Positions 27,244 to 34,441 of a stretch of DNA of 34,441 nucleotides are shown piece after piece. The notes below the pieces were generated by a model. The model did no database searches and was not told where the DNA came from. It worked only from the letters and a program-made list of their open reading frames with translations. The DNA lies in assembly GCA_021201865.1 (NCBI GenBank), contig JAJQEE010000167.1:1-34441 (forward strand). The letters are read 5' to 3'. Each line of letters begins with the position of its first letter. The first letter of the stretch is position 1. Position numbers and translations under genes: made by a program. Source of the stretch: Tannerellaceae bacterium (GTDB taxonomy: Bacteria > Bacteroidota > Bacteroidia > Bacteroidales > Tannerellaceae).

Positions 27244-27955
27244 GGATATTGTCTATTTGCAGGATGCCATCCCTTTCCGGGGACAGGAAATAGAACAGAA
27301 TTATGAAGCGGTGATTCATCGGGATGATCTCTTGTCCATTATGGTGAACAGCCGGAACCCGGAGCTTGCTTTGCCTTTTAATATGCCTCTCGTAACCTAC
27401 CAGGTCGGTGGAGACAACGTAGGAGGTCAACGGATCCTCGGATATCAGGTGGATAGGAATGGGAATATAGATTTTCCTTTATTAGGGACACTCCATGTGG
27501 AAGGATTAACCCGTTTGCAACTCATAGAACTAATAAAAAGGAGGTTGATCCATGATGATTATATCAAAGACCCGATCGTGACCGTACAGTTCCTGAATTT
27601 CAAGATCTCGGTCCTGGGTGAGGTCAACCGGCCGGGTAGTTTCACCGTGAATAGTGACCGGATCACCTTGTTTGAAGCATTAAGTATGGCAGGAGATATG
27701 ACTATATTCGGGAAGCGGGATAAGGTCATGGTCATCCGGGAAAAAGATAATCAGCGGACGATTTATTATAATAATCTCCTGGCTGCTGAAGTGTTTGACT
27801 CTCCCGGTTATTATCTGGAACAGAATGATATTGTCTATGTAGAACCCAATAGTACGAAAGCCGGCCAAAGCCAGATCAATCAGAATAATTCCGTGGGGGT
27901 CTGGGTCTCTGTTATTTCTCTGCTTACTACCATCTCAGTGTTAATTTTCAAATAA
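27182..27955 (+). CDS. Polysaccharide export outer-membrane lipoprotein (Wza/BexD family)
   Basis: Forms the outer-membrane export channel with the Wzc-like partner. Signal peptide with lipobox LVGC (Cys17), then the polysaccharide-export domain with IHRDDLLSIMVNSRNPELAL and IDFPLLGTLHVEGLTRLQL, then an SLBB-type domain with ISVLGEVNRPGSFTVNSD and TLFEALSMAGDMT. A C-terminal hydrophobic segment (VGVWVSVISLLTTISVLIF) ends the protein, a form usual in Bacteroidetes. It is 257 residues and 9 bp before the co-polymerase gene. Confidence 0.92.
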   Translation: MRQLLYYTLFIGLLVGCTTAKDIVYLQDAIPFRGQEIEQNYEAVIHRDDLLSIMVNSRNPELALPFNMPLVTYQVGGDNVGGQRILGYQVDRNGNIDFPLLGTLHVEGLTRLQLIELIKRRLIHDDYIKDPIVTVQFLNFKISVLGEVNRPGSFTVNSDRITLFEALSMAGDMTIFGKRDKVMVIREKDNQRTIYYNNLLAAEVFDSPGYYLEQNDIVYVEPNSTKAGQSQINQNNSVGVWVSVISLLTTISVLIFK

Positions 27956-27964
27956 ACAAAAACT

Positions 27965-30325
27965 ATGAATATGGACCAACAACCCTATGAAATAAGGGAA
28001 AGAAGAAATGAGATCACCCTGGGAGATATTCTTCAGATCATCCGGGCCAACTGGTACTGGTTCCTGCTCTCCGTGATCCTGTGTGTGGGACTGGGTGTTT
28101 TTTATATAATGCGTACTCCCAAAGTCTATACAAGGACGGCTACTGTCCTGATTAAAGACCATACAAGGGGAGGAGGAATGAGTGAAGCCTCTGCTTTCGA
28201 AGAACTGAATATGTTCAGCATAAAGAGTAATGTGGATAATGAGATCCTGATCTTTCATTCCAGGCAATTGATGGCGGAGGTAGCCCGCCGGTTAAGACTG
28301 GATCTTAGTTACACGGTGAAAAAAGGACTACGCCCGGTGGAATTATATACGCATACGCCGGTAAGCGTTGTCTTTCCTGACGGGGGGGATCATCAGATGT
28401 TTACTTTTGTCCTGACCCCTGTTTCAGAAAAAGAAATAGAAATTTCCGAATTTTCATTGGATAAGGAAGCTGCTCCTATCCGGGTGGCTCTGAATGACAC
28501 AGTCACAACACCGGCCGGGAGAATGGTTGCCGCGCCCACTCTTTATTATGGTGACCAGTATTATCAGCAGCCTGTAAAGGTCCGTAAAAGTAATATGGAG
28601 CAGATAGTTTCCGCTTATCAGGAAAAACTACGGGTGGATTTAGCGGGAAAAGGCTCTACCATTATCGAGCTGGAAATAGATGACACCTCCATTCCCAGGG
28701 CAGAAGATGTGATCAACACGCTGATCGCTGTTTATAATGAAGATGTGATCAGTGATAAAAACAGGATTGCCGTCAATACCTCGGAGTTTATTAACGAACG
28801 CCTGATCATTATAGAAAAAGAACTGGGAAATGTCGATACGGAAATAGAGTCTTTCAAAAGGGATAACCTGCTGACAGATATCAGTTCTGAAACAGGTATG
28901 TATCTGAAGGCTACCAGTCAATACAATACCGAAGAACTGGATCTGGAAAATCAGTTAAGCCTGGCACAGTTTATTAAGGAGTATCTGGTAGATCCTCATA
29001 AGAACTCAGACCTGATCCCTGCCAATACCGGTATTTCAGATATTAATATTGAAGCTCAGATCCGGGAGTATAATGATCTTTTATTAAAGCGTGATAAACT
29101 GATCGGTAATAGTAGTAACAAGAATCCGGTTGTGATGGATATGAATAATTCCCTGATCGCCTGGAGACAGGATATCATACGTGCGGTCGACAACCTGATC
29201 GTGGGACTGAATCTGAAAAGAAATAATATCCGCCAGCGGGAACAACAAACCACCCGCCGGATATCTGCTGTTCCCTCTCAGCAAAAGTTTGTACTCTCTG
29301 TTGAACGGCAACAAAAGATCAAAGAAGCCCTTTATCTGTATTTGCTTAATAAAAGGGAAGAAAGTGCTTTGACCCAGGCTATCACGGAAAGTAATGCCCG
29401 GATCATTGACCCGGCATCCGGCAGTCCTGCGCCTGTAGCACCTAAATCATATATTATATTGTTAGCCGCTGCGCTTTTAGGGCTACTGATTCCTGGAGGT
29501 ATTCTGTGGTTAAAAGAGATCGTGAATACCAAAGTACGGAACCGGAAAGATATAGAAGACAATGTGACGATCCCATTTTTGGGAGAGATCCCTTTGCGTC
29601 CTAAAGGAAAATCCACCGATGTGGTGGTTCATGAGCACGGAAGAGATTCCGTGTCGGAAGCCTTCCGCATACTTCGTACTAATATGGACTTTATGCGGGT
29701 CAAAGCAAAAGATATGCAGGTGATCATGTTTACCTCCTTTAGCCCCTCTTCCGGTAAAACGTTTGTTTCCACCAATCTGGCTATGAGTATCGCGCTGACA
29801 AATAAAAAGGTTGTCCTGATCGATATGGATATACGAAAAGGTACCCTTAGTAGTAATGTCGGACACAATGGCCTGGGAGTGACCAACTATTTATCCGGAA
29901 AAGTGCAGCATATAGATGACATCATCCTGAAAGGATCTTTAAATGACAGGCTGGACATTATCCATTCCGGTCCGGTTCCACCCAATCCGGCCGAACTGTT
30001 ATTAAGTGAACGGCTGGATCAGATGATGAGCGAGTTAAGGGACCGGTATGACTATATTATCATTGACAATGTTCCCGCCAGTATGGTAGCAGATGCCGCT
30101 ATTGTAAACAGGGTGGCAGACCTGACGATCTATGTCATTCGTGCCGGGCTGTTAGACCGCAGGCAGTTACCTGAACTGGAACGGATGTACCGCCAGGAAA
30201 AATTCCATAATATGAGTATTGTACTGAATGGTGTACAATATGGCCGTCATGGATATGGGTATGGCTACGGATATGGATATGGTTACGGCTATGGATATGG
30301 AAATGATGATAAATCTTCAAAATAA
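27965..30325 (+). CDS. Wzc-like polysaccharide co-polymerase with C-terminal BY-kinase
   Basis: Controls chain length and export through cycles of autophosphorylation. N-terminal Wzz domain with a first membrane helix (about 35-52), a long periplasmic part with coiled-coil stretches, a GNVR-like region, and a second helix near residues 494-515. The cytoplasmic bacterial tyrosine kinase has Walker A SFSPSSGKT (about 589-597), Walker A' VVLIDMDIRKG (about 616-626) and Walker B YIIIDNVP (about 698-705). The C-terminal tail is (Gly-Tyr) times 8 followed by GNDDKSSK, the likely autophosphorylation cluster. At 786 residues it is the full-length fused form. The PHP phosphatase gene follows 5 bp later. 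Confidence 0.94.
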   Translation: MNMDQQPYEIRERRNEITLGDILQIIRANWYWFLLSVILCVGLGVFYIMRTPKVYTRTATVLIKDHTRGGGMSEASAFEELNMFSIKSNVDNEILIFHSRQLMAEVARRLRLDLSYTVKKGLRPVELYTHTPVSVVFPDGGDHQMFTFVLTPVSEKEIEISEFSLDKEAAPIRVALNDTVTTPAGRMVAAPTLYYGDQYYQQPVKVRKSNMEQIVSAYQEKLRVDLAGKGSTIIELEIDDTSIPRAEDVINTLIAVYNEDVISDKNRIAVNTSEFINERLIIIEKELGNVDTEIESFKRDNLLTDISSETGMYLKATSQYNTEELDLENQLSLAQFIKEYLVDPHKNSDLIPANTGISDINIEAQIREYNDLLLKRDKLIGNSSNKNPVVMDMNNSLIAWRQDIIRAVDNLIVGLNLKRNNIRQREQQTTRRISAVPSQQKFVLSVERQQKIKEALYLYLLNKREESALTQAITESNARIIDPASGSPAPVAPKSYIILLAAALLGLLIPGGILWLKEIVNTKVRNRKDIEDNVTIPFLGEIPLRPKGKSTDVVVHEHGRDSVSEAFRILRTNMDFMRVKAKDMQVIMFTSFSPSSGKTFVSTNLAMSIALTNKKVVLIDMDIRKGTLSSNVGHNGLGVTNYLSGKVQHIDDIILKGSLNDRLDIIHSGPVPPNPAELLLSERLDQMMSELRDRYDYIIIDNVPASMVADAAIVNRVADLTIYVIRAGLLDRRQLPELERMYRQEKFHNMSIVLNGVQYGRHGYGYGYGYGYGYGYGYGNDDKSSK
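30251..30298 (+). repeat. Hexanucleotide tandem repeat coding for (Gly-Tyr)8
   Basis: Eight consecutive GGNTAY units encode the tyrosine-rich tail of the Wzc-like protein. The third-base choices vary (GGA, GGG, GGC, GGT; TAT, TAC), so this is not a simple slippage-prone exact repeat. Confidence 0.9.
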
Positions 30326-30330
30326 CGGAT

Positions 30331-31071
30331 ATGTTTCTTGAGATCCTTTCAACGAAGAAAAATATCCTGCGTTCAGACGTATTATCTGGAATGATCGATG
30401 TGCATACCCATCTCTTACCAGGGGTAGATGATGGAGTCCGGGATAAGGAAGAGGCGTTTGAAGCGTTGGGTTTCCTGAAAGAGGCAGGGGTACAGAAAGT
30501 CTGTTTTACTCCGCATATGATGGCTGATCTGAGCCGCAACCGTCCGGATGTCCTGCGGGAAAAATTTGAAGCTTTTAATGATGAATGTCCGGTTCAGATC
30601 GGATTGCAACTGGCAGGGGAGTATATGCTGGATCAGGGTTTCCTGTCACAACTCCGGCAGGGATTGTTAACGATGGCGGACAACCATGTCCTGATCGAGA
30701 CCTCCTACATGGCACCGCCTCCGGATCTGTACCAACTCCTGTATGAGCTGGAAGTCAGTGGATACAAACCTATACTGGCACATCCGGAACGATATCTTTA
30801 TATGCGGGAAAAGGAGTATACTCTTTTAAAAGAGAAAGGCTGTAAATTTCAGTTGAATCTTTTCTCGCTGGCCGGCTATTATGGAAAAATGGTACAAAGA
30901 AATGCAAAAACACTATTGAAACAGCAGATGTATGACTTTGCCGGTTCCGATTTCCACCATTTGGATGGATATAACAAAGGACTGCATAGTTGTATGCTAA
31001 CCTCTTCCCAACTGAAAGATCTTCAGCAGGTCATATCCAATAACCGTTTATTGTGGAAGTGTGATGAGTAG
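30331..31071 (+). CDS. PHP-type tyrosine-protein phosphatase (CpsB/YwqE family)
   Basis: Metal-dependent phosphatase expected to dephosphorylate the Wzc tail. PHP-domain motifs: MIDVHTHLLPGVDDG (21-35, with His25 and His27), CFTPHMM (58-64), LAGEYML with Glu97, ILAHPERY (148-155) and AGSDFHHLDG (204-213). At 246 residues it matches CpsB/CapC. Last gene of the operon; the 16 bp to the convergent EamA gene show no terminator. Bacteroidetes use this type rather than the low-molecular-weight Wzb phosphatase. Confidence 0.92.
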   Translation: MFLEILSTKKNILRSDVLSGMIDVHTHLLPGVDDGVRDKEEAFEALGFLKEAGVQKVCFTPHMMADLSRNRPDVLREKFEAFNDECPVQIGLQLAGEYMLDQGFLSQLRQGLLTMADNHVLIETSYMAPPPDLYQLLYELEVSGYKPILAHPERYLYMREKEYTLLKEKGCKFQLNLFSLAGYYGKMVQRNAKTLLKQQMYDFAGSDFHHLDGYNKGLHSCMLTSSQLKDLQQVISNNRLLWKCDE

Positions 31072-31087
31072 AAGGATAGCCTGATCT

Positions 31088-31972
31088 TTAAGAAGCAGAG
31101 AGCATTTTCCTTTTCCGGATCGTATCCCATGCCTGTAACAAGACAGATAGCAGGATCAGGAGGACGCCTACATAAAAAGCAAAATTCAGTTCTCTCGCTT
31201 CGTTAAAAAATACCATGGCCAGAATAATACTATAGACCGGTTCCAGATTGTAGCTAAGGCTGACAGTGAAGGCCGAGATTTTCTGTAATACCTGTATCTG
31301 AAGAAGTTGAAGACCAATCGTGCAGAAGACTGCTAACAAAAGCAGATAAATCAGATCGCTGGTCCCGGGTAGAATAGATGAAACAGGAAAAACCACTAAA
31401 TAGAAAGGCAGGAGGCAGCTTAAGACTAAAAAGCCTCCTGCCATTTCATATAATAACATCGTCCGGGACGGAAAATCTCTTCCGATCTGCCGGGTACGGA
31501 TACTAAACAAACTATATAACAGGGAAGAGGTTACCCCCATCCCAATCCCCAAACGGTATCTTATATCAAAAGAGAAAATAAAAAGGACTCCCAACAGCGC
31601 TATACAACTGAATGACAATTCCCGGAAAGAGAACTTTCTCCGGAGGATCCACGGTTCCAGGATGGCCGTGAAAAATCCGGACAGCGAAAAACAAACCACC
31701 CCAATCGAGATCGTAGCATATTTAATACTTCCGTAAAAGAATACCCAGTGCAATCCCAACAAAGCGCCGGCCCCTGCGATCTTCCCAAAATCATTCAAAG
31801 AAATTTTCTGTAATTTCCCGCTGATCACTAAAAAGAAGAAGAAAATAACAGAAGCAAACAGCATTCTGTACCACACCAATAGTCCTTCATTCATCGAGAT
31901 CAGTTTCCCAAAGATCCCGGTCAGTCCGGCCAGTAAAATGGAGATATGAAGTTTAATAAATGTCTCTTTCAT
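31088..31972 (-). CDS. EamA/RhaT-family (DMT superfamily) transporter
   Basis: A 294-residue membrane protein with about ten helices in two homologous halves, as in drug/metabolite transporters of the 10-TMS EamA group. Each half has the usual end-of-domain pattern (first half CFSLSGFFTAILEPWIL, second half SLSYNLEPVYSIILAMVFFNEA, with the Glu-Pro pair typical of the family). Substrate unknown. A -7 box lies about 20 bp upstream. It converges on the polysaccharide operon and diverges from the sigma factor; no functional link is visible. Confidence 0.88.
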   Translation of the reverse strand: MKETFIKLHISILLAGLTGIFGKLISMNEGLLVWYRMLFASVIFFFFLVISGKLQKISLNDFGKIAGAGALLGLHWVFFYGSIKYATISIGVVCFSLSGFFTAILEPWILRRKFSFRELSFSCIALLGVLFIFSFDIRYRLGIGMGVTSSLLYSLFSIRTRQIGRDFPSRTMLLYEMAGGFLVLSCLLPFYLVVFPVSSILPGTSDLIYLLLLAVFCTIGLQLLQIQVLQKISAFTVSLSYNLEPVYSIILAMVFFNEARELNFAFYVGVLLILLSVLLQAWDTIRKRKMLSAS

Positions 31973-31991
31973 CCTGTAGGTTTGTAGCCTG

Positions 31992-31999
31992 CAAAGATA
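31992..31999 (-). promoter_or_regulatory. -7 promoter box for the EamA transporter
   Basis: The minus strand reads TATCTTTG, an exact match to TAnnTTTG, about 20 bp upstream of the ATG. Confidence 0.5.
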
Positions 32000-32073
32000 G
32001 GAAACCCATCCTGAATTCTCAGAAAAAGAATATTAAATAGGGTAAACATACCGGAAGCATAAAATTTGTTTCC

Positions 32074-32081
32074 TATATTTG
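32074..32081 (+). promoter_or_regulatory. -7 promoter box for the ECF sigma operon
   Basis: TATATTTG fits TAnnTTTG and lies about 86 bp upstream of the sigma-factor ATG. No TTTG at the ideal -33 distance is seen. Confidence 0.45.
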
Positions 32082-32166
32082 TCTGTAACACTTGACCCTA
32101 TGGACGATACTATTAAATTCCGGTAAAGAGGAATCAAGGTGCCTGATATAGAACCGGATCACACGA

Positions 32167-32724
32167 ATGAAAAAGACTACATATACTGATGAAGAACTAT
32201 TAAAAGCCCTGAGCCACGATGATCTACAGGCTTTTGACCGGCTTTTCAGAAATTATTTTCCTAAACTGAAACGATTTCTGGCAGGTTTTTCCGGCAATGA
32301 GACGATGGCGGAAGACCTGGCACAGGATGTGTTTGTCAAATTGTGGCAAAACCGTACTTCTTTGAGTCACATTCGTAATCTGAATGCTTATCTGTATACG
32401 ATGGCCCGGAATGCACTCTACAATCAGCTGGAACTTTCTTATTATTCCCATACACTTTCCGAAGAACACATTCCGGAAATCCCTACATTGGAGTCGCTGG
32501 AAGAACTGCTGTTTGCGGATGAACTGGAAGAGATCATCCGCCACACCGTGGAACACATGCCACCACAGCGAAAAATGATTTTTAACCTGAGCCGGGTAGA
32601 AGGCCTGAAAAATGAAGAAATAGCTACCCGCCTTCAGATCGGTAAACGTACGGTGGAAACTCATATTTCAGCTGCTTTAAAAGAACTCCGGAAAGCCCTG
32701 GCAATTTTTTCCCTGTTTTTTTGA
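32167..32724 (+). CDS. ECF RNA polymerase sigma factor (Bacteroidetes FecI-like)
   Basis: Directs RNA polymerase to a small target set, normally the neighbouring receptor operon. Sigma region 2 (about residues 20-90) has NETMAEDLAQDVFVKLWQN, the -10 recognition helix; region 4 (about 125-178) has the helix-turn-helix GLKNEEIATRLQIGKRTVET and HISAALKELRKAL. At 185 residues it is typical. The C-terminus ALAIFSLFF sits in runs of 6 and 7 T and may be affected by an indel. FecR-type anti-sigma gene follows after 57 bp. Confidence 0.94.
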   Translation: MKKTTYTDEELLKALSHDDLQAFDRLFRNYFPKLKRFLAGFSGNETMAEDLAQDVFVKLWQNRTSLSHIRNLNAYLYTMARNALYNQLELSYYSHTLSEEHIPEIPTLESLEELLFADELEEIIRHTVEHMPPQRKMIFNLSRVEGLKNEEIATRLQIGKRTVETHISAALKELRKALAIFSLFF

Positions 32725-32781
32725 CTATCCGGCTACGTGTGGGATGCGCTTTTCCGGTCTTATAGATATAAACCATGAAAA

Positions 32782-33792
32782 ATGCAGCCAGACAGAATAT
32801 ATAAGATCTTACGGAGAGTCGTGGATGGCACTCTTCCCGAACCACACCGGGAAACGGTGTTTCGCTGGCTTATCCACCGGAAGGACCAGACAGAAAAAGA
32901 CCGGGCCATCCAACAGATCTGGAATGAAACTTCCACAGAAGCGGATGAAACACTGGAATACTCCTTGCAGACTGTCCGGAGACGGATCCAATCCCTGGAA
33001 CAAAAGCAACCGGCCGGATTCTTTTTCCCCTCTTGGTTGCGTTATGCGGCAATGATCCTGTTACCCCTGATCACGGGACTAACAGTATGGTATACGGTAG
33101 AAAGTAAATACGCCGGAGCAGAAATGATCGAATGTTATGTGCCCAACGGACAACAGCAGATTATTCAATTGCCGGATGGTTCCCATATGCGGGTAAATGC
33201 CGGAACATTAGTGATCTATCCCAATAAGTTTACAGGAAATAAGCGCACAGTCTATCTGGCAGGAGAAGCCAACTTCTCCGTGGAAAAAGACCGGAAGAAA
33301 CCTTTTATTGTCCGGACAGGAGGTCTTAATGTACAGGTATTAGGTACGAAATTCAATGTCGAATCCTATCCCGGGAGTGGAACTGTGATTACTACGGTAG
33401 AAGAGGGATCCGTTGCTGTGTTTAAAGAAAATGATCCTACCCACCGGGTGACCCTTCAACCGGATGACCAGGTCATCTATCTTCCCGGAGAAAATCGTTT
33501 CATCACCTCGGTGGTGGATGCGGATGATTATGCCGCCTGGACACAGGGAGAACTTCGTTTTATCAATAAATCCCTTCATGAAGTGATCGCTACCCTGGAA
33601 CGCAGATATGATATCCGTTTCCGGATAGACAAAGAGATCGAATCATCCGATCTGTATACGATGAAATTCAAATTACACGAGACCCTCGAAGATGCGTTAG
33701 ATGTCTTTTGCCAGATCGTGGGAAATGTAACCTACCGGAAAGAAGGGCAGACCGTCCGGCTCTTTCGGGAGAGAAAGGAGGTGACCCCCTGA
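32782..33792 (+). CDS. FecR-family anti-sigma factor
   Basis: Inner-membrane regulator that holds the ECF sigma factor until the outer-membrane receptor signals through its STN domain. N-terminal cytoplasmic helices (residues 1-80), one membrane segment (about 88-106, AAMILLPLITGLTVWYTV), then the periplasmic FecR domain with QQQIIQLPDGSHMRVNAGT, YLAGEANFSVEKDRKKPFIV and GTKFNVESYPGSGTVITTVE, and the C-terminal DUF4974-type domain with FINKSLHEVIATLERRYDI. At 336 residues it is usual. The receptor gene starts 114 bp on, after a hairpin. Confidence 0.94.
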   Translation: MQPDRIYKILRRVVDGTLPEPHRETVFRWLIHRKDQTEKDRAIQQIWNETSTEADETLEYSLQTVRRRIQSLEQKQPAGFFFPSWLRYAAMILLPLITGLTVWYTVESKYAGAEMIECYVPNGQQQIIQLPDGSHMRVNAGTLVIYPNKFTGNKRTVYLAGEANFSVEKDRKKPFIVRTGGLNVQVLGTKFNVESYPGSGTVITTVEEGSVAVFKENDPTHRVTLQPDDQVIYLPGENRFITSVVDADDYAAWTQGELRFINKSLHEVIATLERRYDIRFRIDKEIESSDLYTMKFKLHETLEDALDVFCQIVGNVTYRKEGQTVRLFRERKEVTP

Positions 33793-33802
33793 AAAAAAGG
33801 AC

Positions 33803-33833
33803 ACCGGAAAGAGCTCCTACACCACTTTCCGGT
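33803..33833 (+). other. Intercistronic hairpin between FecR and receptor genes
   Basis: ACCGGAAAG (33803-33811) pairs perfectly with CTTTCCGGT (33825-33833) around a 13-nt loop. No T-run follows, so full termination is unlikely; partial attenuation or an RNA end-protecting hairpin is possible. Confidence 0.5.
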
Positions 33834-33906
33834 ATCTGAAATCAACCCTTGTGATCTTGCGAAAAAAGAGTTAATAAAAAGTTCAAAAAATCTGATACAC
33901 AAAAAT

Positions 33907-34441
33907 ATGAAAATAAATTATAAGCGAATGCTTTATGCAGGGATAAAAAACTGCAAAATGCTCCTTTTGTTATCCTTTCTCCTGTGTGCCGGCATAGTCT
34001 CTGCCCAGCAACAGGTCATTCAATTACCCACAGGCAAAGTAAGTATTCAGCGGATCTTTCAGGAAATAGAAAAACAGACTAATCTGTCCATTGACTACAA
34101 TCAGAGCCGTTTCAATAATTCCCGGCAAGTGGAAATACAGACCCCCAGCCGTCGGTTAGCGGATATTTTGCAGGAAATATTGCAGGATACGGACTTGGAA
34201 TATACGATCCAAAACGGACATGTGATCATCAAACAGAAACAGGAAACCGGACAGGGGCCATCCACTGCACGAAGAAGAGTGACCGGAGTCATTTCCGATC
34301 CGTCCGGCGAACCCATTATCGGAGCCAATATTATTGTGAAAGGAACCACAACAGGAACAGTCAGTGATTTTGACGGCCGTTTTGATATGGATGTTCCTGC
34401 CAACTCGATCCTCAAAATCTCTTATATTGGTTATGTAGAAC
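33907..34441 (+). CDS. SusC-like TonB-dependent receptor with STN signalling domain, 5' part
   Basis: Outer-membrane importer of a glycan or other nutrient; only 178 residues are in the window. Signal peptide (cleavage near VSA-QQQ, residue 33), then an STN domain (about 45-107, with SIQRIFQEIEKQTNLSIDYN and ILQEILQDTDLEYTIQNGHV), then the start of a CarboxypepD_reg-like domain (from about 124, VTGVISDPSGEPIIGANIIV and KGTTTGTVSDFDGRFDMDVP) typical of SusC proteins. The STN domain and the sigma/FecR genes upstream show a trans-envelope signalling system. ATG at 33907 was chosen; 33928 (Met8) is also possible. A SusD partner would be expected beyond the right edge. Confidence 0.92.
   Translation, partial: MKINYKRMLYAGIKNCKMLLLLSFLLCAGIVSAQQQVIQLPTGKVSIQRIFQEIEKQTNLSIDYNQSRFNNSRQVEIQTPSRRLADILQEILQDTDLEYTIQNGHVIIKQKQETGQGPSTARRRVTGVISDPSGEPIIGANIIVKGTTTGTVSDFDGRFDMDVPANSILKISYIGYVE

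Noticed and set aside
31973-32166. Possible small gene between the EamA and sigma-factor genes
   Set aside because: Only two divergent promoter boxes and leader sequence are seen; no start with a plausible frame.

Overview
The window looks like a chromosomal segment of a member of the Bacteroidales (phylum Bacteroidota); I cannot assign a family. The reasons are: promoters of the Bacteroides type (TAnnTTTG at -7), head-GIN (DUF2807) secreted proteins, an ECF sigma / FecR anti-sigma / STN-containing SusC-like receptor cascade, a PHP-type CpsB phosphatase paired with a Wzc-type kinase, and TTG starts without strong Shine-Dalgarno sequences. No tRNA, rRNA, IS element or CRISPR array was seen.

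Layout. 1-4378 (minus): a tripartite RND efflux operon (membrane fusion protein, RND pump, and a TolC-like factor cut off by the window edge). 4606-7512 (plus): a metal (probably zinc) ABC uptake pair with no permease, a small membrane protein and an extended SDR protein. 7507-10483 (minus): three head-GIN paralogues, with a perfect 57-bp inverted repeat between the second and third. 10623-11800: a DUF2029/GT87-type membrane glycosyltransferase. 11869-14734: housekeeping genes frr, rsgA and, facing them, dgt. 14735-15565: a gene-free region with a promoter, a likely ~235-nt transcript closed by a strong terminator, a second hairpin and a possible pseudoknot just upstream of the next operon.

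15566-31071 (plus): a Wzx/Wzy-type exopolysaccharide or capsule operon. It encodes UDP-HexNAc 4-epimerase and dehydrogenase (UDP-HexNAcA supply), Wzx flippase, a pyruvyl transferase, three glycosyltransferases, a PglC-like initiating phosphoglycosyltransferase, a Wzy-like polymerase, PglD-like acetyltransferase, PglE-like aminotransferase, Wza-like outer-membrane export lipoprotein, Wzc-like co-polymerase/tyrosine kinase and CpsB-like phosphatase. These would make an activated sugar set, assemble a repeat unit on a lipid carrier, flip, polymerise and export it, with phosphorylation control by the last two. A 4,6-dehydratase needed to feed PglE is not in the window. 31088-31972 (minus): an EamA transporter. 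32167-34441 (plus): ECF sigma factor, FecR anti-sigma factor and the start of a TonB-dependent receptor.

Data quality matters here. At least six genes that should be intact are split by single-base indels, almost all in runs of 6 to 8 A/T. Restoring one base per run gives full-length family members each time, so these are most likely sequencing or assembly errors rather than real pseudogenes.
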